64,000 nucleotides of DNA. Origin: Flectobacillus longus (GTDB lineage: Bacteria; Bacteroidota; Bacteroidia; Cytophagales; Spirosomataceae). The stretch covers positions 62,001 through 126,000 of the forward strand of contig NZ_JASHIC010000009.1 in the NCBI RefSeq assembly GCF_030056705.1. Direction: 5' to 3'. Below are positions 8,714 through 16,175 of this stretch, piece by piece (positions within the stretch are counted from its first letter, which is position 1; each line of letters starts with the position of its first letter). The position numbers and the translations under genes were made by a program. The notes under the pieces are model-generated. The model did not search any database, was not told the origin of the DNA, and was given only the letters and a program-made list of their open reading frames with translations.

Positions 8714-10999
8714 TTATTGATGAATCTGATAAGTAATACCTGCAAAATAAGAGCGTCCATAGCTCATTGGCACGGGTCCGCTCGTACTATGCGCCGAGCC
8801 TGAGGTAGTACCTGTATTATTTAAGCGTGTAACATTTGCTAGATTCTTGACTCCAGCGTTAAGCTGAAAGCCATGCTTTAGTTTTTGGGTTATGGTAAAA
8901 TCTGCCCAGTGAAAACTTCCTATCTCGGTCAACTTTGCAGTAGCATTCCCTTGTGCATCAGTGCTGGCTTGATAGGCAGGTTGCTTGCCTGTAAACTTAT
9001 AAAACAAACCCAAAGTAGTTCCCGAACCTAGAGTATAGCTCACATTGGTATTTACTTCTGGCGACCATAAAAAACTTTCCATAGCTGTATTCGCCAAACT
9101 CTCGTCACTCAACAGTTGATTGTATCTGCCAATGTATGAAAGCCCCAAGCTGGCACGTAATTTTTGAGTTGCTAACGTTTGTTCAATCGTAAAACCAGTT
9201 GTTTTAAATCTATCGATATTTATCGTTTGCGAAACACTTGGATTCGTTGGATCGGTACCATAGCTTATCAAATTTCTGAAATCATTATAAAATCCTGTCA
9301 AAGTTGATTTATGTTGAAACTTCCCAATATTGCCTATTCGAGTCAGTGAGGCATTGAAGCTGTCTGAGTTTTCTGCTTTCAAATTAGGATTACCTTTGAT
9401 TGAATGACTTGCGTCAAAGAAATTAAAGTATAGTTCTCTCAATGCAGGAGCTCTAAATCCTTGTGCATACGCCATACGCCAATCCCAATGTTGACTCAAT
9501 TTTATCTTCACATTCAACGCAGGTATTAATGGGGGAGCAGCATATACCGAATTTTTGATTAGTCTAAAACCAGGGCGAATCAACACAACTGAGTCAAGAT
9601 TAATTTCTGGCGCCACAAAAAGTGCATAGTCATTGATACTGGGCGACCCCTCAATTCTGGCTCCGCTAGCTCGGTCTGCATTGATTTCAAAACCAGCTTG
9701 TAAATTCAACAACTTCGACCATCGATAATACGCCGTAGCACGCATCATAGCATTATTAAATTTTGAAATATCTTGTTCTCCAGCACCAAGCGAAAGCGTT
9801 CTTTTACCCGTATTCAAATCCAAAATTGAGGTTTGTGTTTTGCGCTGATAGTCGGTATAGGCTGCTAAGAAATTTACAGTCAGTTTTTCATTTGCTTGCC
9901 AATTACCTTGAAATTGGTGCATTAGTCGCGTCGTCAAAAAGCGCTGGTCTCGTACTTGATTCGTGTTGATGTTGACTGTCCCAAGATTGACAATATCTTC
10001 ATCAAGGCCATCTAATCGATAATAGAATTCTACATTTTTAAAACGATAACCCAACTTGGCATTCGCTAGGGTTTGTGTTTTAGGCAACCATTCTTTATTT
10101 CTTCCTGTTGAATTGCCTTGCCAGCCACCAAAACTTTGATTGGTCAAACCTGCAGAAAAGGAGAGAGCCTTGTGTTGCCACGTTCCAGTAATACTTTGAA
10201 GATGTATGCCATCCCAAACATCGCCTACATTTTTACTAAAACCGTATTCATTTGCCACCGTTTCTTCTTGAACTTTAGCTGACAGACTCCAATGATTGGC
10301 ATTTCCTTTTTTCGTAATAATATTGATTACCCCTGCCAAGGCGTCTGTTCCATAGTTGACCGACATAGGACCTTCCACTATCTCAATTCTTTCGATACTG
10401 TTAATATCTATCTGATTCAAGCTTTCTCGTGTATCTCCTCGGTCAAGCATCGGAACTCCGTCTAATAATATCTTGACATTTCTACCCGACATACCCATCA
10501 ACTGAATATCCGTTGTACCTAGAGCCATATCATTCGAAAACCTGAAACCTATTTCATTATTCAAAACTCCCATTACATTGGTGGCCGCCCGCTGTTCTAT
10601 TCTTGCTCTATCGATAACTCTTACTTGATAAACAGAATTACGGAGCGTTTGACCCTGTGGTTGTCCCGTTACAACTACTTCGTCAAGGTTCTTTACCGAA
10701 GGTTTTAATAACACTTGGATTTTCGTAGGTTTCTTCCAATCGAGTGCATTCTCGACAGTTTCATATCCAACTGAGCTAATTTTAATGCGTTCCGTTTGCT
10801 TTTGAGTAACTTTTAAACTAAAACTTCCGTCCGATTTACTCACAGTCCCTTTACCAGATTTTAGCATTAGGATAGTAGCACCTTCTATTGGGAATCCCTC
10901 CGTATTGGTAATTTTTCCCTCTACTATTATTTCTTGGGCAAATACTTGCCAGCTTGCTGCCAAACACAGCAACAATAACACAACACACTTATATCTCAT
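8714..10999 (-). CDS. hmuR: TonB-dependent haem receptor (HmuR-like)
   Basis: A 761-residue outer-membrane receptor. A signal peptide is followed by a carboxypeptidase-regulatory-like domain (about 22-110, VEGKITNTEGFPIEGATI), the TonB-box-like LDEVVVTGQ, a plug (about 120-230, with MGMSGRNVKILLDGVPMLDRG and IERIEIVEGPMSVNYGTDALAGVINIITKK), and a 22-strand-type barrel ending YGRSYFAGITYQIHQ. It contains the FRAPALRELYFNF segment seen in haem and other TonB receptors. As first gene of the hmu operon behind two Fur-like boxes, it is best read as the haem receptor. The ligand is inferred from context. Confidence 0.88.
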   Translation of the reverse strand: MRYKCVVLLLLCLAASWQVFAQEIIVEGKITNTEGFPIEGATILMLKSGKGTVSKSDGSFSLKVTQKQTERIKISSVGYETVENALDWKKPTKIQVLLKPSVKNLDEVVVTGQPQGQTLRNSVYQVRVIDRARIEQRAATNVMGVLNNEIGFRFSNDMALGTTDIQLMGMSGRNVKILLDGVPMLDRGDTRESLNQIDINSIERIEIVEGPMSVNYGTDALAGVINIITKKGNANHWSLSAKVQEETVANEYGFSKNVGDVWDGIHLQSITGTWQHKALSFSAGLTNQSFGGWQGNSTGRNKEWLPKTQTLANAKLGYRFKNVEFYYRLDGLDEDIVNLGTVNINTNQVRDQRFLTTRLMHQFQGNWQANEKLTVNFLAAYTDYQRKTQTSILDLNTGKRTLSLGAGEQDISKFNNAMMRATAYYRWSKLLNLQAGFEINADRASGARIEGSPSINDYALFVAPEINLDSVVLIRPGFRLIKNSVYAAPPLIPALNVKIKLSQHWDWRMAYAQGFRAPALRELYFNFFDASHSIKGNPNLKAENSDSFNASLTRIGNIGKFQHKSTLTGFYNDFRNLISYGTDPTNPSVSQTINIDRFKTTGFTIEQTLATQKLRASLGLSYIGRYNQLLSDESLANTAMESFLWSPEVNTNVSYTLGSGTTLGLFYKFTGKQPAYQASTDAQGNATAKLTEIGSFHWADFTITQKLKHGFQLNAGVKNLANVTRLNNTGTTSGSAHSTSGPVPMSYGRSYFAGITYQIHQ

Positions 11000-11050
11000 G
11001 GATTTGACGCTAGTTCAAATAAGTAATATTCTTAAACACTTTCATTATTT

Positions 11051-11073
11051 TTATTTAGACTCAATATAAATAA
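11051..11073. promoter_or_regulatory. Fur-box-like palindrome, proximal
   Basis: Arms TTATTTA and TAAATAA are separated by nine bases (GACTCAATA). It lies just downstream of the hmuR -7 box, at the expected transcription start. This is a classic position for iron-dependent repression. Confidence 0.65.
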
Positions 11074-11078
11074 CTGCA

Positions 11079-11110
11079 CAAAGGTATGTAAAAAAGAATT
11101 GAATTGTCAA
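11079..11110 (-). promoter_or_regulatory. Promoter of the haem-uptake operon
   Basis: Reading leftward, TTG (11110-11108) is followed after 21 bases by TACCTTTG (11086-11079), matching the Bacteroidota -33/-7 pattern. It sits 80 bases upstream of the hmuR ATG and between two Fur-like palindromes. Confidence 0.65.
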
Positions 11111-11112
11111 GT

Positions 11113-11137
11113 ATTATTTAGAATCATTTTAAATAAT
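11113..11137. promoter_or_regulatory. Fur-box-like palindrome, distal
   Basis: ATTATTTA and TAAATAAT flank nine bases (GAATCATTT). It has the same half-sites and spacing as the proximal box, 63 bases away centre to centre, immediately upstream of the -33 element. Confidence 0.65.
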
Positions 11138-11174
11138 TTTTCAAGTACCCTTATTCATTAGTTAAATGTCCGTT

Positions 11175-11836
11175 CTATCTATTGGTCATTTTGACCATTA
11201 GATAGAAATGTTTTATTGACAGATTTCTGCAATTCACCCGAAAGGAGAGATGCATATCAATTGGTCAAAATGACCATTATATAGAAATAGTTTTTGACAG
11301 ATTTCTACAATTCACACAAAAGAAGAGAAGCTTATCTAATGGTCATTTTGACCATTAGATAGAAATGTTTTATTGACCGATTTCCGCAATTCACACAAAA
11401 GAAAAGAAGCTCATCTAATGGTCAAAATGACCAATAGATAGAAATGTTGTTTTGGCAGATTGCAACAATTCATACAAAAGAAGAGAAGCTCATCTAATGG
11501 TCAAAATGACCAATAGATAGAAATGTTGTTTTGGCAGATTGCAACAATTCATACAAAAGAAGAGAAGCTCATCTAATGGTCAAAATGACCATTAGATAGA
11601 AATGTTTTATTGACAAGTTTCTACAATTCGCACAAAAGAAAAGAAGCTCATCTAATGGTCAAAATGACCATTAGATAGAAATAGTTTTTGACAGATTTCT
11701 GCAATTCACCCGAAAGGAGAGATGCATATCAATTGGTCAAAATGACCATTAGATAGAAATGTTTTATTGACAGATTTCTACAATTCACCCAAAAGAAAAG
11801 AAGCTTATCTAATGGTCAAAATGACCAATAGATAAG
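11175..11836. repeat. Nine-unit tandem array of ~79 bp with palindromic cores (probable parS centromere)
   Basis: GGTCA-three bases-TGACC cores begin at 11184, 11263, 11341, 11420, 11499, 11578, 11657, 11735 and 11814, so the period is 78-79 bp throughout. Each core is extended by arms of the type TATCTAAT and ATTAGATA to roughly 27-33 bp. Units 1 and 3 carry a TTTT centre, the others AAAA (the same site inverted). The ~50-bp spacers are also related, carrying a GAAATG-type start, a CAGATTtct-type middle and a GAGA-rich end. The array ends about 75 bases before parA. Two more copies occur at 13334 and 13769. A partition centromere bound by the adjacent ParB is the likeliest role; replication control is an alternative. 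Confidence 0.85.
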
Positions 11837-11850
11837 CAAAAATTTTCTTC

Positions 11851-11890
11851 ATTATTTTGCATAAAAAATCATGCAAAATAATTATATTTG
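11851..11890 (+). promoter_or_regulatory. parA promoter with overlapping operator palindrome
   Basis: ATTATTTTGCAT (11851-11862), eight bases, then ATGCAAAATAAT (11871-11882) form a perfect 12-bp inverted repeat. TATATTTG (11883-11890), a -7 box, directly abuts it, and a further half-site ATGCAAAA lies at 11902-11909. The ParA N-terminal helix-turn-helix suggests autorepression here. Confidence 0.65.
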
Positions 11891-11912
11891 TATATAATTA
11901 CATGCAAAAGAA

Positions 11913-12857
11913 ATGATACAAGACCAACTGCTTAGATTTATCAGAAGGCGTAATGCCTTATCGATTGCTACGCTTGAACGTGAAGCAAATTTACCTAAAG
12001 ATACTATAGCAAAAGCACTTAAAGGTGAAAGAAAACTAAGTGATAAACACGTAGAATCTTTATTGCCAGTTTTGACAGCTTATGGCTACTCTCCAGAGTT
12101 ATTCGAGAAAGCCAGAGTTGTATCCGTTATCAATCACAAAGGTGGAGTAGGCAAAACTACAACTACTGGTTATTTGGGTGAAGCTATCGCCAAAAAAGGC
12201 TTTAAGGTATTACTTATCGACCTTGACCCACAAGGCAATTTGAGTCAGATTTTTGACGTTGATATTCAAGACGAAAAACAGGTGTACACTAGCTTGGTAA
12301 AGCTTCAAGACCTACCTAGTTATCAGGTGGCAGATAACCTTTACATTTGTCCATCAGATATTGAGTTGTCCAAGGCAGAAACCGAATTAATCAATAAAGT
12401 AGGAGGAGAGCAACGTCTTAAAATTCTCATTTCGAGACTGAGTGAAAACTACGATTTCATTTTGATTGACTGCCCTCCGTCATTGAATATCCTTACGATG
12501 AGTGCCATGCAGGCATCTAATAGTTGCTTGATTACCTTGCTTCCAGAAATGTCAGCCTTGAAAGGATTGAATACTCTTTTGGAACGTGTTTCGGAAGCTC
12601 GACAAATCTTTAACCCTTCTTTGCAGGTGGATGGAATTGTTTTTACAATGGTTCGTAACAATACCGTTCACAATGGAATCAAAGATTTAGTTCGTGAAGA
12701 ATTTAATCATGTTCGTATTTTTAGTAATGAAATTCGACACTTGATTGCTTTTCAAAAAGCCCAAATTGAGCAAATTCCTATCAGGATGTACGACAAAGAT
12801 TCGGAAGCTGCAAAATGTTATGATACCTTCTGTGCCGAATATTTAACCCTATTCTAA
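11913..12857 (+). CDS. parA: ParA partition ATPase with N-terminal helix-turn-helix
   Basis: A 314-residue protein. Residues about 15-45 form a helix-turn-helix (LSIATLEREANLPKDTIAKALKG). A Walker-type ATPase follows, with deviant Walker A HKGGVGKTTT (about 74-83), LLIDLDPQGNLSQ (A'), and FILIDCPPSLN (Walker B). This is the type Ia layout, where ParA both moves plasmid DNA and represses its own operon. The start at 11913 follows the operator and a purine-rich stretch. It is the first gene of parAB, with two bases between parA and parB. Function by family is firm. Confidence 0.93.
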   Translation: MIQDQLLRFIRRRNALSIATLEREANLPKDTIAKALKGERKLSDKHVESLLPVLTAYGYSPELFEKARVVSVINHKGGVGKTTTTGYLGEAIAKKGFKVLLIDLDPQGNLSQIFDVDIQDEKQVYTSLVKLQDLPSYQVADNLYICPSDIELSKAETELINKVGGEQRLKILISRLSENYDFILIDCPPSLNILTMSAMQASNSCLITLLPEMSALKGLNTLLERVSEARQIFNPSLQVDGIVFTMVRNNTVHNGIKDLVREEFNHVRIFSNEIRHLIAFQKAQIEQIPIRMYDKDSEAAKCYDTFCAEYLTLF

Positions 12858-12859
12858 TT

Positions 12860-13765
12860 ATGGCAAAAGATTTTAAAAGCACCTTGAAATCTAAAGCAAG
12901 GGAAGCTATTACCAACTCTTTTAGTTATGTCGAAAAAATCAAAACCAATATCACGATTCTCGATGAACTTAGAGACTTTATTCCACCTCTATTACCTCAG
13001 GAATATGAACAATTACGTTCAAACCTGCTAAAGGATGGTTGTAAAGATCCTCTTTTAGTATGGGAAACAACCAAAGAAATCATTGGGACAGGGTCGGCAG
13101 AAGAGGCAGCTTATGTATTAGTAGATGGGCACAACCGTTACAATATTTGTAGCGAGCTAGGGATTAATTTCAATGTTCAGCTGGTGCCTTTCGACTCTAT
13201 TAAAGAAGCCAAAGAATATATGATTGACCTTCAATTGGGTCGTCGTAATTTGAATCCTCAACAAGCATCTTATCTTCGAGGACTTCGTTATCAAACCGAA
13301 AAAATTAATGTCGGTTTGAACTTCAAAAAGGAGCTATCAAATGGTCAAAATGACCAATTGATAGCTGATAGTTCTCAAGAGAGTTCTACAGCCAAGAAGC
13401 TTGCGGAAGAATATAATGTTTCGGAAAAAACCATTCGTCGTGATGCTGAGTTTGCTGCTGGTCTCGAAAAATTCAGTACTCAATTAAGAAATGAAGTTCT
13501 TTCTGGAAAAGCAAAAATCGAAAAGGCTAAGGTTCAAAAACTATCTAAGCAAGTAGTCGAACAACCAATTGAAGATCTTTCTCAATTTGAAGCAATTGTA
13601 TCTCAAACGCAAATATTAAATTCTGAGACAACAATAGAAGAGCCAGCCATTGAGATTTTATATGAAGATGTTTTGGAAAAAATAAGAATCGCTTTCGCCT
13701 CTAGAAGCAAGATAGATTTGGACGAAGCTCAAAAATCTTTCAATAATTTTAAGAAAGTATTCTAA
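12860..13765 (+). CDS. parB: ParB/Srx-family partition protein
   Basis: 301 residues. An N-terminal ParB/sulfiredoxin-like domain (about 35-140) contains IPPLLPQEYEQLRSNLLKDGCKDP, LVDGHNRYNIC (the nucleotide-binding motif in the DGHNR form rather than GERR) and QLGRRNLNPQQASYLRG. A helix-turn-helix follows (VSEKTIRRDAEFAAGL, about 190-205). The C-terminal part is charged and probably dimerises. Between these, bases 13334-13364 carry a copy of the array palindrome, encoding LSNGQNDQLIAD, which therefore constrains protein sequence. It should bind the GGTCA palindromes and work with ParA in segregation. The target is an inference. Confidence 0.88.
   Translation: MAKDFKSTLKSKAREAITNSFSYVEKIKTNITILDELRDFIPPLLPQEYEQLRSNLLKDGCKDPLLVWETTKEIIGTGSAEEAAYVLVDGHNRYNICSELGINFNVQLVPFDSIKEAKEYMIDLQLGRRNLNPQQASYLRGLRYQTEKINVGLNFKKELSNGQNDQLIADSSQESSTAKKLAEEYNVSEKTIRRDAEFAAGLEKFSTQLRNEVLSGKAKIEKAKVQKLSKQVVEQPIEDLSQFEAIVSQTQILNSETTIEEPAIEILYEDVLEKIRIAFASRSKIDLDEAQKSFNNFKKVF
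13334..13364. promoter_or_regulatory. Copy of the partition palindrome inside parB
   Basis: CTATCAAATGGTC, three bases, then TGACC with a matching right arm ending GATAG: the same GGTCA/TGACC core as the upstream array, lying wholly within the parB coding sequence. Confidence 0.8.
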
Positions 13766-13768
13766 AAA

Positions 13769-13813
13769 TGAAGGTCTATCAAATGGTCATTTTGACCATT
13801 TGATAGACCTTCA
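13769..13813. terminator. 45-bp inverted repeat between convergent parB and rep (palindrome copy, possible bidirectional terminator)
   Basis: Perfect 21-base arms (left 13769-13789, right 13793-13813) surround TTT. The centre is the GGTCA/TGACC core. It starts four bases after the parB stop and ends five bases before the rep stop, so it can serve both as a ParB site and as a shared transcription terminator hairpin. Confidence 0.75.
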
Positions 13814-13817
13814 AACT

Positions 13818-15374
13818 TTAAAAAAAGGTATTTGCGTTAAGTCCGTTTGCTAACGCTTTTGCTTGAAACTCTTCTCTTATTTTAGCAAATTTTGATGGAT
13901 ATAATTTCTCTACTTTCTCGAACATATATCCTTGAAAAATTCCCCCTTTATCAAAGTTCACCAAAAACTCTTGCACATTATCCAACTCTGGATACAACTG
14001 ATAATTAGCTTGAGCAAGCTCAGCCAAGATATTCGGATTTTCAGTTACATTATCATTTTTAAGCTGTAACATCAATTGCGCAATCAAAGCTTGCTCATCC
14101 TGAACCAAGGTTTGTACGAGCCCCAATCGCTCTTGAAAATAATCTTTTTGTAAGTCAACTTTCAATCTCTCCAATTCACTTTGTAATTGATTCGCTTTTT
14201 GAATCTCGATAGGAGAGGGAACTTTAGTTTTGACTTTTATCTCTTTTGTCACTACTTCATTTCCCCAATCAGCGTCTTTGATACGATTAAAGATATAGCC
14301 TCCGACACTTTTTATTTTTTCTCCCTTGTCTATTTTTTCAATCACATAGTCAATCGAACGCTTTACTTGCTCTTCAGAATAACTATCTAGCCACTTTTTG
14401 AGGGTATTTTTAGCAATTCTGAAGCGCCTGACGTTTTCGTATAGCTGGTCTAACGTACTGATGCGTTCTTCTGATTGAATGAGAGTGGACTCAATTACTT
14501 CGCTAGGAGTGATTTCTTCAATAAAATCCTGAGTTCTTGAAGCTACCACAATACTGCCATTCGTTGATTTGATGACTTGTCTTGTGAGCTTTTTCGAAAT
14601 TTGTTCCAGTTGCTTCGGGGCTTTCTTTTCTTCTAAATGAAATATAACAGCATCCACAGCACGACCAACTTTTTCTTCTTCTAATTGCGTTACAACCAAG
14701 TCAGTATATTTCTCAAAATCATTGACCGTCTTCTGCAAAATCTTCTGTTTGAAATTTCCGTACATCGGATATTCATTATCTTGAATCGCCAAAATTTCTC
14801 GCAAACGTGCAACCGAATATCGTGCCTTACGATTTCCCAAATTAAATTGGTGCTTTAATATCAAGTACATCTTTACCGATGTCGGACTTTGCACATTCGC
14901 AATATTTCGAATATCGATGGTTAGGTACTCTCTCTGAAGTTCTAACAAATAGGGTTTCAGTTTTGGATTAAACTTTAGACGAATACGATTTTTTTCACTT
15001 TTTTTGACAGGCTCACTCGTCTCGTCTATTAAGTGAATAGTCGTTTTGTATATCTCGCCGTCTTCCTTTTTTTCATAGATTACAAAGCGTTTATTAAAAA
15101 GACGCTCTGCCGCATCACGAATAGCCTCGTAGTATCGACCATCATCACTCAAAGAATATAATTTGATAATGTCTTGCGTACGAATTTCGTATTCTGCAAA
15201 ATCATCATCGTCGGGCAATACCATCGTGAGCATGGCCATAAATACACGAAACTCATGGATGTCCATTTTAGAGGTAGCTTCCACAAGCCCTGCTTTACCA
15301 CCTTGCATTCGGATGATATATCGGTCTTGATAATCTTGCTTTTTACGTAAAGCTATTGTTCGTTTCTTTGTCAT
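13818..15374 (-). CDS. rep: Replication initiator protein, Rep_3 (RepB) family
   Basis: 518 residues. The N-terminal ~250 residues match the two winged-helix domains of Rep_3 plasmid initiators: MDIHEFRVFMAMLTM, DGRYYEAIRDAAERLFNKRFVIYE, LKPYLLELQREYLTIDIRNIANVQSPTSVKMYLILKH and RYSVARLREILAIQDNEYPMYGNFKQKIL. The C-terminal ~250 residues are a long charged extension, longer than in typical ~300-residue plasmid initiators. It should bind the iterons at 15523-15643 and open the origin. It is transcribed leftward, convergent with parB. The promoter has a -7 box at 15477-15484, next to an operator built of inverted iteron halves. Confidence 0.92.
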   Translation of the reverse strand: MTKKRTIALRKKQDYQDRYIIRMQGGKAGLVEATSKMDIHEFRVFMAMLTMVLPDDDDFAEYEIRTQDIIKLYSLSDDGRYYEAIRDAAERLFNKRFVIYEKKEDGEIYKTTIHLIDETSEPVKKSEKNRIRLKFNPKLKPYLLELQREYLTIDIRNIANVQSPTSVKMYLILKHQFNLGNRKARYSVARLREILAIQDNEYPMYGNFKQKILQKTVNDFEKYTDLVVTQLEEEKVGRAVDAVIFHLEEKKAPKQLEQISKKLTRQVIKSTNGSIVVASRTQDFIEEITPSEVIESTLIQSEERISTLDQLYENVRRFRIAKNTLKKWLDSYSEEQVKRSIDYVIEKIDKGEKIKSVGGYIFNRIKDADWGNEVVTKEIKVKTKVPSPIEIQKANQLQSELERLKVDLQKDYFQERLGLVQTLVQDEQALIAQLMLQLKNDNVTENPNILAELAQANYQLYPELDNVQEFLVNFDKGGIFQGYMFEKVEKLYPSKFAKIREEFQAKALANGLNANTFF

Positions 15375-15476
15375 TAATCAGTTCAGAGTTTAATCAACAA
15401 CACATTGATATTTCAGTATCTTCTTAGAGAATTTCAGAAAGCGCTTATTATCATGAGTAATAATCACTTTCTATAA

Positions 15477-15484
15477 CAAATATA
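15477..15484 (-). promoter_or_regulatory. rep promoter -7 box
   Basis: On the minus strand TATATTTG fits TAnnTTTG. It lies about 100 bases upstream of the rep ATG and directly beside the operator palindrome at 15491-15534. Confidence 0.55.
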
Positions 15485-15490
15485 CAAAGA

Positions 15491-15534
15491 ATTAACTATA
15501 ACTATAACTCCGTCGAGTTATAGTTATAGTTAAT
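15491..15534. promoter_or_regulatory. rep operator: inverted iteron halves
   Basis: Perfect 20-base arms (15491-15510 and 15515-15534) around CGTC, each made of repeated TTATAG or CTATAA units as in the iterons. This arrangement is typical of Rep_3 autorepression sites, where Rep dimers bind inverted half-iterons and Rep monomers bind the direct iterons. Confidence 0.75.
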
Positions 15535-15643
15535 CGTGAAAATGGTTATAGTTGTCCGTGAAAATGGTTATAGTTATCCGTGATTATAGTTATAGTTAAT
15601 CGTGAAAATGGTTATAGTTGTCGTGATTTTGGTTATAGTTACC
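15523..15643. repeat. Origin iterons (five full 21-22-bp direct repeats plus a partial)
   Basis: Units start at 15523, 15545, 15567, 15589 and 15611, and a partial at 15632. Consensus: GTTATAGTTRTCC followed by GTGAWWWTG. The 22-bp period (two helical turns) and the neighbouring initiator gene identify this as the replication origin. More distant, degenerate units occur at 15869-15907 and 15955-15972. Confidence 0.88.
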
Positions 15644-15680
15644 TCTACAATAAACTGTAAATCAAATAGTTACAGAGCCT

Positions 15681-15780
15681 TTAAACATAAAAAAGAATAA
15701 AAAAGAATAAAAACAACAAAAGAAGATGTTGCTGTTTTTTTAAAGTTTTTGTTTATTTTTTTAATCGACTCTAAAAAAAA
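15681..15780. other. A/T-rich tract, probable DNA unwinding element
   Basis: Runs of A on one side (repeated AAAAAAGAAT) and T on the other (TTTTTTTAAAG, TTTATTTTTTTAA) flank a short GATGTTGCTG segment. The position directly beyond the iterons is where an origin melts. Confidence 0.5.
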
Positions 15781-15868
15781 TAGTCCTTCTTTGATTTCTT
15801 AAATGAATAAAAAAATAGTGTGAACATGAAAGGTAGCTGGCATGATTTAGTTAAATAAAAAAACCGTT

Positions 15869-15972
15869 CCGTGAAAATGGTTATATTAAATCGTGATTTT
15901 GGTTATGTATAAAAAGTGCTTATATTTTACAAAAACGAAGATTTTAGGTCAAATTCCGTGAAATTGGTTATG
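15869..15972. repeat. Outlying degenerate iterons
   Basis: CCGTGAAAATGGTTAT and TCGTGATTTTGGTTAT stand in tandem at 15869-15907, and CCGTGAAATTGGTTATGG at 15955-15972. They match the GTGAWWWTGGTTAT part of the main iterons, beyond the A/T-rich tract. Confidence 0.65.
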
Positions 15973-15980
15973 GTAAAATG

Positions 15981-16026
15981 ACTAAAAAAAGCCTCATTTT
16001 TCGGATTATTCCAGAAAAATGAGGCT
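15981..16026 (-). terminator. Terminator of the first sus operon
   Basis: AGCCTCATTTTTC (15990-16002) pairs with GAAAAATGAGGCT (16014-16026) over an 11-base loop. Read leftward the stem is followed by a run of seven T. A second imperfect inverted repeat (16058-16072 with 16113-16128) lies between it and the DUF3823 gene. Confidence 0.75.
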
Positions 16027-16175
16027 ATAATATGAATGATTAATGGTGGATTTGGGACTGTTGATTGCGGAAATATTGAAAAACACCTACTTTTTTATAA
16101 AGTTGATGATACTTCCGCAATCCAACAGCCGATATCCTAAAGGGATGATGCTTCAATACATTGGTAGAGTATCTA

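Noticed and set aside
11175-11836. CRISPR-like regular repeats
   Set aside because: Spacers are related to each other, the repeat is a palindrome of ~27 bp at 79-bp steps, and no cas genes are present.
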